Assembly: GCF_001583415.1 (NCBI RefSeq)
Contig: NZ_CP014475.1
Span: 3,720,001 to 3,784,000, forward strand
Source: Mycolicibacterium phlei
GTDB lineage: Bacteria; Actinomycetota; Actinomycetes; Mycobacteriales; Mycobacteriaceae
DNA length: 64,000 nucleotides
Direction: 5' to 3'
Shown here: piece by piece, positions 56,374 through 63,989 of the stretch
Numbering within the stretch: position 1 is the stretch's first letter
Layout of the letters: every line of letters begins with the position of its first letter
Position numbers and translations under genes: made by a program
The notes under the pieces: model-generated
What the model was told of the DNA's origin: nothing
Database searches by the model: none
What the model saw: the letters and a program-made list of their open reading frames with translations, nothing else

Positions 56374-57019
56374 CCGCGTCAACGTAGGCCGCGTCGCCGG
56401 GCAGGTCGGCGACGAACGCGTCGCCGTCGCCCTCCACGACGGTGACCGGAACGCGCAACCGGATCGCGGCGGCCACCTCGTCGGGTTCACCGGCCGCCAG
56501 CAGCCGCGCCAGTTCACCGGTCGCGAAGCCGCGCGGATACTGCGCGGCGCGCAGCGTCGAGCGGTCCACCGTCGCGGTGACGACCCCGTCGCGGTCGACG
56601 GCCTTCACGCTGTCGGTGACCGCCAGCACCGGCAGCACCGCCGCGGCGCCGTCGCGCAGGGCCGCGACCACCCGGTCCCGCACCCCGGCGGGCACCAGGG
56701 GCTGGCGGACGTCGTGCACGAGGACGTGGGAGCTCCGGTCACGCGTCACGGCGTCGAGGCCGGCGGCCAGGCACCGCATCCGGTCCGCGGGTGCGTCGAC
56801 CGCGAGCACGGTGACCGGGCTGTCCGCCAGGTGGGTGCGGACGTCCTCGACGATCCGCGCGTCGGCGGCGACGACGACGGGCCCGTCGGCGAGTCCACGC
56901 ACGGCGCGCTGCAGGGGTGAGCCCCCGCTGAGCGGATGGACCGCGACGGCCGGGTTGTCCACCACCTCGGCGGGCAGCGCGACGATGACCGCGATCTGCG
57001 CGGTCGGCGGCCTGTTCAC
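56354..57019 (-). CDS. Degenerate IspD-like nucleotidyltransferase
   Basis: A 221-residue protein of the same fold as the convergent neighbour. VHDVRQPLVPAGVRDRVVAA, ALRDGAAAVLPVLAVTDSVK and QYPRGFATGELARLL align with IspD, but the N-terminal loop (IAVIVALPAEVVDNPAVAVH) has lost the GxGxR...K nucleotide-binding residues. Catalysis is therefore doubtful; it may be a regulatory or partner subunit. Its 3-prime end overlaps that of the other gene by 20 bases. Confidence 0.7.
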   Translation of the reverse strand: MNRPPTAQIAVIVALPAEVVDNPAVAVHPLSGGSPLQRAVRGLADGPVVVAADARIVEDVRTHLADSPVTVLAVDAPADRMRCLAAGLDAVTRDRSSHVLVHDVRQPLVPAGVRDRVVAALRDGAAAVLPVLAVTDSVKAVDRDGVVTATVDRSTLRAAQYPRGFATGELARLLAAGEPDEVAAAIRLRVPVTVVEGDGDAFVADLPGDAAYVDAVIACSR

Positions 57020-57029
57020 GGCGGTGAGG

Positions 57030-57608
57030 CTACACCGGGTCGAATTTGCTGATCAGCCAGCGTCCGTCCTGTTTGACCAGCGTGACCTTGACCGCGCTCG
57101 CCGCGAACGCGCCGTCCGGGTTCTCCTTGCTGACGGTGGTCTGGTTGACGAACACCAGCACTACCGCCGAGTCGGGGTTCATCTCGGAGACGGCGGCCTG
57201 CACCACCGCGGCGCTGGTCTTGACCTGCTTCTGCTTGGCCGCGGGCGTGACGATCTGCTCGGTGAACTGCGTGTAGTAGTCCAGGAACTCGCCGGTCAGG
57301 TTCTCCTTAGCGGCCGCGAAGTCCTGGTCCAGCGACTCCGGTGAATAGGACAGCAGCCGCGTCGTCCCGTTCCTGGCCGCCTCGATGACGGCCGTCTGCG
57401 CGGCGTCGTCGGTGGCCAGATCCTGCCGGTACTGGAAGGCGTACAGCCACGCCGCGACCCCCGCGGACGCCAGCAGCGCCACGGTCAGCAGGATCGCGAT
57501 CAGGTGCCTGCGCAGCCACCCCGACCGCTTCGGGGCGGCCGCCGCGCTCTCGGTGCGCTCCGGGTTCTCGGCGCTGTCCGCGGTGCTCTCGGTGATCTCG
57601 GCGCTCAC
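57030..57608 (-). CDS. Mce-associated-type membrane protein
   Basis: A 192-residue protein. It has an acidic N-terminal stretch of about 30 residues, one membrane helix (HLIAILLTVALLASAGVAAW) and an extracytoplasmic domain. The latter has the pattern of Mam/Mce-associated proteins (TTRLLSYSPESLDQDFAAAK, LTGEFLDYYTQF, WLISKFDPV at the end). Such proteins accompany mce lipid-import operons, but there is none in this window. GTG start overlaps the TGA of the next upstream gene. Confidence 0.78.
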   Translation of the reverse strand: MSAEITESTADSAENPERTESAAAAPKRSGWLRRHLIAILLTVALLASAGVAAWLYAFQYRQDLATDDAAQTAVIEAARNGTTRLLSYSPESLDQDFAAAKENLTGEFLDYYTQFTEQIVTPAAKQKQVKTSAAVVQAAVSEMNPDSAVVLVFVNQTTVSKENPDGAFAASAVKVTLVKQDGRWLISKFDPV

Positions 57609-58471
57609 GGGACGAACTCCACCTTCGACATCTTGATCTGGTCGCCCTCGCGGACCAGGTCGATTGCCAGGCGCCACGACCTCGGCTCCTGCTTGGCCCC
57701 CGCCGCGTTGGTGACGCGGGAGGTCGCCGAGACCAGCGCCGTGGCGGTGGTCTCGGTCATCGACTTCACCGCCGTGGCGTTCACGTTGACCTCGGTGACG
57801 ACCTTGGACTCCTTGGCGACCTTGACGAAGTCCTCGGCCTGGGCCTCGAAGTCCTCCCGGAACTGGCCGGCGGAGTTGTCGATGATGCGCTGCACGTCCT
57901 CCTGGGCCTTGTTGAAGTCCAGCGACATCAGCGTGACGACGCTCTGCCGGGCGGCGGCGGCGTACTCGGCGGAGAGCTGGCGCTGCTTCTCGGCCTGCCC
58001 GTGCTCCCACACCATGTAGCCGCTGACGCCGACGAAGCCGAGCGTGAGCACGATCGCCAGGACGGCCGCGGCGACCTTCAGCCACCCCCGCCGGCGACGA
58101 ACGGGTTCGGTCGTCTGGGCGGCCTTCTCGGTGGTCTCCACGACGTCACCGGCCTCGGTGGTCTCGGCAGCCTCGGTGGTCTCGACGGGCTCGTCAGCGT
58201 CGTCCGCTTCCGCCGTATCGACTTCTGGGGCCTTGACTTCTGGGGCCTTGACTTCTGCCGTTGCGGCTTCCTCGGCCTGCTTACGCAGCCGGATCGCCTC
58301 GGCGCGGGCGCGCGCGGCCGCCGCCCGGGCCTCCGCGGCTGCCGCCTCGGCCTCGGCTTCCTCGGCGAGGCGCAGTGCTTCGTCGGGGTCCACCGATTCC
58401 TCCTGCGGGTTCTGCGGATCGCCGCCGTTGCCCGCGTCGATCACCGACGCGCGACGTCTGAAAGACGGCAC
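57605..58471 (-). CDS. Mce-associated-type membrane protein with coiled-coil N terminus
   Basis: A 288-residue protein. A Glu/Ala/Arg-rich coiled coil occupies about residues 30-75 (LAEEAEAEAAAAEARAAAAR), followed by a Thr/Glu-rich linker. A membrane helix (WLKVAAAVLAIVLTLGFVGV) and a Mam-like outer domain (SVVTLMSLDFNKAQEDVQRI) follow. The GTG at 58471 has AAGGAGG upstream at the right distance; an in-frame start at 58528 is less likely. It forms a two-gene unit with 57030-57608. Confidence 0.8.
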   Translation of the reverse strand: MPSFRRRASVIDAGNGGDPQNPQEESVDPDEALRLAEEAEAEAAAAEARAAAARARAEAIRLRKQAEEAATAEVKAPEVKAPEVDTAEADDADEPVETTEAAETTEAGDVVETTEKAAQTTEPVRRRRGWLKVAAAVLAIVLTLGFVGVSGYMVWEHGQAEKQRQLSAEYAAAARQSVVTLMSLDFNKAQEDVQRIIDNSAGQFREDFEAQAEDFVKVAKESKVVTEVNVNATAVKSMTETTATALVSATSRVTNAAGAKQEPRSWRLAIDLVREGDQIKMSKVEFVP

Positions 58472-58501
58472 GGCGACCTCCTTGTCGTCTGCAATCTGCC
58501 C

Positions 58502-58555
58502 AATCGTAGCGAGAATGCCGTTATCCATTTACGAGTATCGCCGCGACGATACTCG
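58502..58555 (-). promoter_or_regulatory. Promoter and palindrome upstream of the Mce-associated pair
   Basis: A perfect 9-bp inverted repeat, CGAGTATCG (58532-58540) and CGATACTCG (58547-58555), lies upstream of a possible minus-strand -10 box TACGAT (58507-58502). Between them is GCGAGAATGCC (58509-58519), an 11-mer also found at 63009-63019. Confidence 0.45.
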
Positions 58556-58576
58556 CGGCAGACACCCCCGGCAAAC

Positions 58577-58598
58577 GGCGTTTTCCTGCGGAAACGCC
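58577..58598 (-). terminator. Hairpin after the FadD gene
   Basis: GGCGTTTTCC (58577-58586) and GGAAACGCC (58590-58598) pair with one bulge around a 3-base loop, 21 bases beyond the stop of the FadD gene on the minus strand. A short GTTTG follows, not a full T tract. Confidence 0.5.
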
Positions 58599-58619
58599 CT
58601 TTACGTCCGATGCGGCCGC

Positions 58620-60089
58620 TCAGCGCGGATCGCCGCGGAGGCGATCCTTCATCACCTTGCCGGTGGCGTTCAACGGCAACTCTGTGAGGAACTCTACCGA
58701 GCGGGGCACCTTGTACCCCGCCATCCTCCCCCGGCTCCATTCGATGAGTTCCTCCGCGGTGAGGTCGTGCCCATCCTTACGCACGATGAACGCCTTTCCC
58801 ACCTGACCCATCCGCTCATCGGGAACCCCGATGACGGCCGCCTGGGCGACGGCGGGATGCTCGAGCAGGAAACCCTCGATCTCGGCGGGATAGGCGTTGA
58901 ACCCGCCGACGATGAACATGTCCTTCTTACGGCCGACGATGCGCAGCCTGCCCGACTCGGTGAACTCCCCGAGATCGCCGGTGTGCAGGAACCCGTCGGC
59001 GTCGATGGCCTCGGCCGTGGCCTTCGGGTCGTCGAGATAGCCCTGCATGACGTTGTAGCCGCGGACCAGCACCTCGCCGTCGTCGGCGATGCGCACCTCC
59101 ACCCCGTCACAAGGCAGGCCCGCCGTGGTGGCGACGTCCTCGGCGCTGTCGCCGGGCCGTGACAGCGTGACGTTGCCGGCCTCGGTGAGTCCGTAACCGG
59201 TCATCAGCGACCGGAAGGGCAGTTCGTCGCGGACGCGCCGGATCAACTCGACGGGGATGTCGGCGGCGCCGGTGACGCCCGCCCGCAGGCTGGCCAGCCG
59301 GTCCTTGTCGGGCACCGTGAGCAGCGAGTGGTAAAGCGTCGGCGGACCGGGCAGCATCGTGATCCGTTCGCGCTCAACGATGTCCACCGTCCGGTCGAGG
59401 TCGAAGGCGGCCATCGGCAGCATCGTGGCACCGCGCAGGAAGGACGCGACCAGCCCGGCCTTGAGCCCGAAGGTGTGGAAGTAGGGGTTGATCATCAGGT
59501 AGCGGTCGCCCTCGCGCAGGTCCGCGAGCGTCGCCCACTCCTCGTAGGCGCGCAGCGTCTGGCGATGGTTCATCATCGCGCCCTTGGGCCGGCCGGTGGT
59601 GCCTGAGGTGAAGATGACGTCGGCGATGTCGTCGCCGGTGACCGCACGCTCGAACGGTGAACCGCTGGAAAGGAAGTCGGACTTCAGGTCGATGACGGGC
59701 ACGCCCGCCGGACCCGAGTAGTCCAGCCCGAGGAAGCCCTTCTGCACCAGCACCGCCTTGGCTCCGCTGCGGGTGATGATGTCGGCGGCCTCGTCGGGTT
59801 TGAACCGGGTGTTGACCGGAACCAGTACGCCGCCGGCGGTCAGCAGCCCGAACGCGGCGATGATCCACTCCGCGCAGTTGGGCGCCCAGATCGCGACCCG
59901 CTCGCCCTTGGCGATGCCGAGGTCGGCGAACGCGCCGGCGGCGCACCGGATCCGGTGCACCAGTTCGACGAAGGACAAGCGCAGCGGACCGTCGGCACCG
60001 TCGGCGCCGTAGTCGACCACCGCCTCGGCATCGCCGAACCGGTCCGCCGCGCTCAACACCATCTCGGGGATGGTGTCCCACTGCATCAT
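58620..60089 (-). CDS. Acyl-CoA synthetase, FadD3-like AMP-dependent ligase
   Basis: A 489-residue ANL-superfamily ligase. The P-loop is FTSGTTGRPKGAMMNHRQT, followed by TGYGLTEAG, GFLHTGDLGEFTESGRLRI and VGGFNAYPAEIEG, and the catalytic Lys in LPLNATGKVMKDRL. It activates a carboxylic acid as CoA thioester. The overall look is that of FadD3-type ligases of ring degradation, but the substrate cannot be assigned. Two adjacent ATG codons at the start are possible. It lies 64 bases after the amidohydrolase gene on the same strand. Confidence 0.85.
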   Translation of the reverse strand: MMQWDTIPEMVLSAADRFGDAEAVVDYGADGADGPLRLSFVELVHRIRCAAGAFADLGIAKGERVAIWAPNCAEWIIAAFGLLTAGGVLVPVNTRFKPDEAADIITRSGAKAVLVQKGFLGLDYSGPAGVPVIDLKSDFLSSGSPFERAVTGDDIADVIFTSGTTGRPKGAMMNHRQTLRAYEEWATLADLREGDRYLMINPYFHTFGLKAGLVASFLRGATMLPMAAFDLDRTVDIVERERITMLPGPPTLYHSLLTVPDKDRLASLRAGVTGAADIPVELIRRVRDELPFRSLMTGYGLTEAGNVTLSRPGDSAEDVATTAGLPCDGVEVRIADDGEVLVRGYNVMQGYLDDPKATAEAIDADGFLHTGDLGEFTESGRLRIVGRKKDMFIVGGFNAYPAEIEGFLLEHPAVAQAAVIGVPDERMGQVGKAFIVRKDGHDLTAEELIEWSRGRMAGYKVPRSVEFLTELPLNATGKVMKDRLRGDPR

Positions 60090-60153
60090 TCGGCGCCACT
60101 CCTCAACGGGCGCGGGGCGCCCTTGATGGTCGTGACGCAGGACTTCTCGTACG

Positions 60154-61344
60154 TCACACCGTGACGAGCCGGCTCAGGTTGCCGCCCATGATCTTCGCCT
60201 GATCCTCCACCGAGAGGTGCTCAAGCGCGGTGACGTAGTGCGTCGGCTCGGCCAGGCCCTCGGGATGCGGCCAGTCCGAACCGTAGAGCACCTGGTCGAC
60301 GCCGACGAGGTTGATCAGCTCGTCGATGCCCTCCTCGTAGAACGGGCTGACATAGATGCGGTTCTTGATCTCCTCGATGGGGTTGCCGAGGAACGCCTCC
60401 GGGGCCTTCTTGTACACCTCGGCCATCGAGTCCAGCAGCGGGAACATCCACTTCGAGCCGGCCTCGACGATGCCCACCTTCAGCTTCGGGTGCCGGAACA
60501 GCGCCCCGTGAATCACCCACGAGGCCACCGCATCCTGGATCGGGCGCCACTCGTTGAGGATCGCCATCGCGTTGGTCTGGAACGGCAGCATCTCCTGTGC
60601 GACACCGTCCCACTCGGAGGTGTAGCGCGAGTAGCCGCTGTCCGAGGAGTGCATGCCGACGAACACGTCGTGGTGCACCACGCGCTCCCAGAACGGGTCG
60701 AACTCGGGCAGCGCGAACGAGCGCGGGCCGCGGAAACCGGGCACCGGCGCGGGACGGATCAGGATCGCGCGGGCACCGCGACTGACCGCCCACTCCAGCT
60801 CCTCGATCGCCTTCTCGACGATCGGCAGCGTGATTACCGGGGTGGTGAAGATGCGGTTCTTGTAGTTGAAGCCCCACACCTCGTCCAGCCACTGGTTCAG
60901 CGAGTGGATCAGCACGTGGATGGCGACCGGATCGTCGCGCAGCCGCTCCTCGATCAGGCTGGCCAGCGTCGGGAACATCAGGGTGCGGTCGACCCCCAGC
61001 TGGTCCATGAGCTCCAAACGCGGGCCCGGCTCGAAGAACGCAGGAATGGAGCGCATCGGCTCACCGAACAACTCGCGCTTGCTCTTGCCGTCCGGGTTGC
61101 CGTACTTGAAGTACTCCTCCCAGGCACCCGGCCTGGCCACGACGGAGAAGGTGGGGTTCGGGATGTAGTTGCTGATCTGCCCCTTGATCGCGATCTTGGT
61201 GCGGCCGTTGACCTCCACATACTGGACGACGTCCTTGTACTCCTTCGGGAGGTACTTGGTCATCGCCTCCGGCGGCTCATAGAGGTGGTTGTCCGCGTCG
61301 AACAGCGGGAACGGCAAGTCGACCCGGTGCGACAGTTGGCCCAT
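60154..61344 (-). CDS. Amidohydrolase-family metal-dependent hydrolase
   Basis: A 396-residue TIM-barrel protein of the amidohydrolase_2 (ACMSD-like) class: N-terminal FDADNHLYEPPEAM (DxDxH metal site), VHHDVFVGMHSSDSGYSRYT (metal His) and LYGSDWPHPEGLAEP (catalytic Asp). Such enzymes decarboxylate or hydrolyse ring-derived acids. It sits between two FadD ligases, suggesting a shared catabolic pathway. AAAAGGAG precedes the ATG. Confidence 0.87.
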   Translation of the reverse strand: MGQLSHRVDLPFPLFDADNHLYEPPEAMTKYLPKEYKDVVQYVEVNGRTKIAIKGQISNYIPNPTFSVVARPGAWEEYFKYGNPDGKSKRELFGEPMRSIPAFFEPGPRLELMDQLGVDRTLMFPTLASLIEERLRDDPVAIHVLIHSLNQWLDEVWGFNYKNRIFTTPVITLPIVEKAIEELEWAVSRGARAILIRPAPVPGFRGPRSFALPEFDPFWERVVHHDVFVGMHSSDSGYSRYTSEWDGVAQEMLPFQTNAMAILNEWRPIQDAVASWVIHGALFRHPKLKVGIVEAGSKWMFPLLDSMAEVYKKAPEAFLGNPIEEIKNRIYVSPFYEEGIDELINLVGVDQVLYGSDWPHPEGLAEPTHYVTALEHLSVEDQAKIMGGNLSRLVTV

Positions 61345-61365
61345 GGAACACTCCTTTTCTTCTCA

Positions 61366-61399
61366 CGAGAATCCTATTCTCACATTTGCGCATGCGCAA
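61366..61399. promoter_or_regulatory. Two palindromes upstream of the amidohydrolase gene
   Basis: GAGAAT-CCT-ATTCTC (61367-61381, perfect 6-bp arms) overlaps a minus-strand TAGGAT -10 box (61376-61371). Five bases further on is TTGCGCATGCGCAA (61386-61399), a perfect 14-bp palindrome. The CGAGAAT and CTATTCTC blocks recur at 62996-63016. Confidence 0.65.
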
Positions 61400-61408
61400 T
61401 GCCCCTGG

Positions 61409-62956
61409 TCAGCGTGAGGACCGCACCTGCTGACGGACCAGAAACTTCTGCACCTTGCCGCTGGCGGTGCGGGGATAGTCCTCCCCCGGCGGGATCTGGT
61501 GCAGCTCCTCGGGCCACTTCTGGATCGCGACCCCCTGCTGCTTGAAGTGGGCGCGCACCTCGTCGAGCGAGGGCATCGCGTGCCCGTCGCGCAGCCGCAG
61601 CACCGCGGCGGCGTGCTCGCCCAGCCGCTCGTCGGGTGCGGCGACGACGACGGCCTCGGCGACCGCGGGCATGCTCAGCAGCACCTCCTCGACCTCCAGG
61701 GCCGAGATGTTCTCGCCGCCGCGGATGATGACGTCGGACTTGCGGTCGGTGATGGTGAGGTAGCCGTCCTCGTCGAGCACCCCGATGTCGCCGGTGTGGT
61801 ACCAGCCGTCCTCGTCGAAGGCCTTGCGGGTCAGCTCGTCGTCGGTGTAGCCGAGACAGAGATCCGGTCCGCGGGAGAGGATTTCGCCTTCCTCGGTGAG
61901 CTTGATCTCGACACCGGGCCGCGGGTCACCGTCGGTGTAGAGCCGCTTGTCCTCGGGGGCGGTCGGCCGCGATCCGGTGATCGACGGGTGCTCGGTGCTG
62001 CCGTAGGAGCGGAACACGAAGAAGCCCATATCGGCCAGTCGCCGGGTCACCGCCGCCGGCACGGTGGAACCGCCGAGTCCGACGGTGGTGAACCGGGCGC
62101 GGTGCGCGTCGGTGCAGTCCGGGTGGTCGAGCAGGCTGGTGACAAAGTACGGCGGACCGCCGCCGATCGACAGGCCCTCGGTCTCCATCAGCTTGAGCAC
62201 CTTGCCGGGATCCCAGACGTCGCACAGGTCGATCGGCGCGCCCTCGAGCACCGGGATCAGAAACGCGCCGAGCATGCCGATGAAGTGGCCGATCGGGGTG
62301 GCGGTGAGCTGGCGGCCACGGTCGGGCGGGTAGTTCGCCAGCAGCTGGCGTGTCTCACAGCCGAGCGTTTGATGGCTGTGCACAACGCCTTTCGGGTTAC
62401 TGGTGGTGCCGGAGGTGAACGCGATGACGGCGGGCCCGGCGGGATCGGTGGTCAGGACGTCGGTCATCGGTTCGTCGGCCAGCAGCACGTCAAAGCTGTC
62501 CTCCCCGACCAGCGCGACGATCGGCACGTCGGCCGCGAGGTCCGGCTGGAACCGCATCCGGCCGAACTCGCGGGCGGTGATGAACACCTTGGGCCGGGCG
62601 GTGGACAGGATGTGGCCGAGTTCGCGGCGACCGTAGAAGTGCACGATCGGCACGACGACCGCGCCCAGGAACGTCGCCGCCCAGAAGGCGACGGCGGCCT
62701 CCATCCAGTTGGGCAACTGCAGCGCGATGACGTCGCCGGGCCCGACCCCGCGCTTGCGCAGCCCGGCGGCCAGCCGGCGGGCCCGCAGTTCGACATCGGC
62801 GAAAGTCCCCGCGTAGGGCCGGATATCGGAGTGCACCCAGAACCCGGCGTCGGGCGCCTGGGCCAGGTGGCGGGACAGCAGTTCGCCGAGCGTGTCCGGC
62901 GTCCACCACCCCTCTCGCTCGTAACGTCTGGTCAGCTCGACAGGAATGGTGCGCAT
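61409..62956 (-). CDS. Acyl-CoA synthetase, cyclohexanecarboxylate-CoA ligase-like
   Basis: A 515-residue ANL ligase: FTSGTTSNPKGVVHSHQTL, FRSYGSTEHPSITGS, GWYHTGDIGVLDEDGYLTI, DVIIRGGENISALEVEEVL and catalytic Lys in YPRTASGKVQKFLV. It belongs to the long/cyclic acid ligase group (AliA, FadD-like); the true substrate is unknown. The ATG at 62956 faces the divergent enoyl-CoA hydratase across an 87-base promoter region. It ends 64 bases ahead of the amidohydrolase start. Confidence 0.85.
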   Translation of the reverse strand: MRTIPVELTRRYEREGWWTPDTLGELLSRHLAQAPDAGFWVHSDIRPYAGTFADVELRARRLAAGLRKRGVGPGDVIALQLPNWMEAAVAFWAATFLGAVVVPIVHFYGRRELGHILSTARPKVFITAREFGRMRFQPDLAADVPIVALVGEDSFDVLLADEPMTDVLTTDPAGPAVIAFTSGTTSNPKGVVHSHQTLGCETRQLLANYPPDRGRQLTATPIGHFIGMLGAFLIPVLEGAPIDLCDVWDPGKVLKLMETEGLSIGGGPPYFVTSLLDHPDCTDAHRARFTTVGLGGSTVPAAVTRRLADMGFFVFRSYGSTEHPSITGSRPTAPEDKRLYTDGDPRPGVEIKLTEEGEILSRGPDLCLGYTDDELTRKAFDEDGWYHTGDIGVLDEDGYLTITDRKSDVIIRGGENISALEVEEVLLSMPAVAEAVVVAAPDERLGEHAAAVLRLRDGHAMPSLDEVRAHFKQQGVAIQKWPEELHQIPPGEDYPRTASGKVQKFLVRQQVRSSR

Positions 62957-62995
62957 GGACTCCCCACACTCGGGCGGCCTCGACTCGAGGTGATG

Positions 62996-63016
62996 CTATT
63001 CTCTGCCTGCGAGAAT
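62996..63016. promoter_or_regulatory. CTATTCTC...CGAGAAT element in the FadD-hydratase divergent promoter
   Basis: CTATTCTC (62996-63003) and CGAGAAT (63010-63016) form ATTCTC-N7-GAGAAT arms. TATTCT could be the -10 box of the plus-strand gene and TAGCAT (62998-62993) that of the minus-strand gene, so the element overlaps both. The same two words occur at 61366-61381 in the opposite order. Confidence 0.6.
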
Positions 63017-63043
63017 GCCAATACCGTAAACGGAGAACGTCTG

Positions 63044-63760
63044 ATGGTCGACCTCGAGTTCGACGACGGCTTGGCGGTCATCACCATCGACCGTCCCGAA
63101 GCCCGCAATGCGATCGCCCCCGAGACCATGGCGCAGCTGGACGCCGCGCTGGACAAGGCCGAGGGCGCATCGGCGCTGGTACTCAAGGGGGCCGGCGACC
63201 GCGCGTTCGTCTCGGGCGGCGACCTCAAGCAGCTGGCGGCGCTGCGCACCGAGGAGGAGGCCGCCGCGATGGCCCGCGAGATGCGCGCCGTCTGCGACAA
63301 GATCGTGGCGTTTCCGGGCGTGACGGTCGCGGTGCTCAACGGGCACGCGCTCGGCGGCGGAGCGGAGTTCGCGACCGCGGCCGACATCCGGCTCGCCGCC
63401 GACGACATCAAGATCGGCTTCAACCAGGTGGCGCTGGAGATCATGCCGGCGTGGGGCGGCGCCGAGCGACTGGTCGCGCTGGTCGGCTACAGCAGGGCGC
63501 TGCTGCTGGCCGGCACCGGGCAGATCCTCACCGCGGCCGAGGCCGAACGGGTCGGCCTGGTGGACCGGGTGCTGCCGCGTGCGACGTTCGACGAGGACTG
63601 GCGCGCGATCGCCCGCAGGCTCGCCCACAGACCGGCCGGCGAGATCAAGAAGGTCATGAAGGGCGCCTCGGTCGACGAGGCCGTCGCCGCCTTCGCCCGG
63701 CTGTGGGTGTCCGACGAGCACTGGGCCGCCGCCGACAAGGCCATGAACCGCGGCAAGTAG
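63044..63760 (+). CDS. Enoyl-CoA hydratase/isomerase
   Basis: A 238-residue crotonase-fold enzyme: DRPEARNAIAPETMAQLDAA, FVSGGDLKQLAAL (oxyanion loop), VAVLNGHALGGGAEFATAAD, then GFNQVALEIMPAWGGAERL carrying the position of the second catalytic Glu. It would act on the CoA ester made by the divergent FadD. CGGAGAACGTCTG precedes the ATG. Substrate unknown. Confidence 0.87.
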   Translation: MVDLEFDDGLAVITIDRPEARNAIAPETMAQLDAALDKAEGASALVLKGAGDRAFVSGGDLKQLAALRTEEEAAAMAREMRAVCDKIVAFPGVTVAVLNGHALGGGAEFATAADIRLAADDIKIGFNQVALEIMPAWGGAERLVALVGYSRALLLAGTGQILTAAEAERVGLVDRVLPRATFDEDWRAIARRLAHRPAGEIKKVMKGASVDEAVAAFARLWVSDEHWAAADKAMNRGK

Positions 63761-63771
63761 CCCCCTTCTTC

Positions 63772-63838
63772 CCGCGAGCGTGCGTGTCTGCACACGACAC
63801 GCCGCTAAATTTTCGACATTTGTGCACGCTCGTCGCGG
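63772..63838. repeat. Extragenic palindromic element, copy 1
   Basis: A 67-bp unit beginning CCGCGAGCGTGC and ending GCACGCTCGTCGCGG, so its ends are inverted repeats. Internally it carries CGACACGCCGC and an AT-rich stretch AAATTTTCGACATTTG. It follows the hydratase stop by 11 bases. See the inverted partner at 63926-63989. Confidence 0.75.
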
Positions 63839-63873
63839 CGAGAAGTGCCACGGTTCAAGCCTTTACGGCTTAA

Positions 63874-63899
63874 CGGGTTGATCGCACGCAATCAACCCG
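63874..63899. terminator. Hairpin between the two repeat copies
   Basis: A perfect 9-bp stem CGGGTTGAT (63874-63882) and ATCAACCCG (63891-63899) with an 8-base loop. It could end transcription from the hydratase gene; no T tract follows. Confidence 0.5.
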
Positions 63900-63925
63900 C
63901 TACGCACCGGGCCGCCAACCAGCCG

Positions 63926-63989
63926 CCGCGAGCGTGCGCAAACGCAGAACAAATCGCGGCGTGTCGGGTACAGACGCGCACGCTCGCGC
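63926..63989. repeat. Extragenic palindromic element, copy 2 (inverted)
   Basis: It reads CGAGCGTGCGCAAACG ... GCGGCGTGTCGGGTACAGA ... CGCACGCTCGCG, which is the reverse complement of copy 1 with scattered substitutions. Its own ends are also inverted repeats. No gene is seen from here to the edge of the window. Confidence 0.75.
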
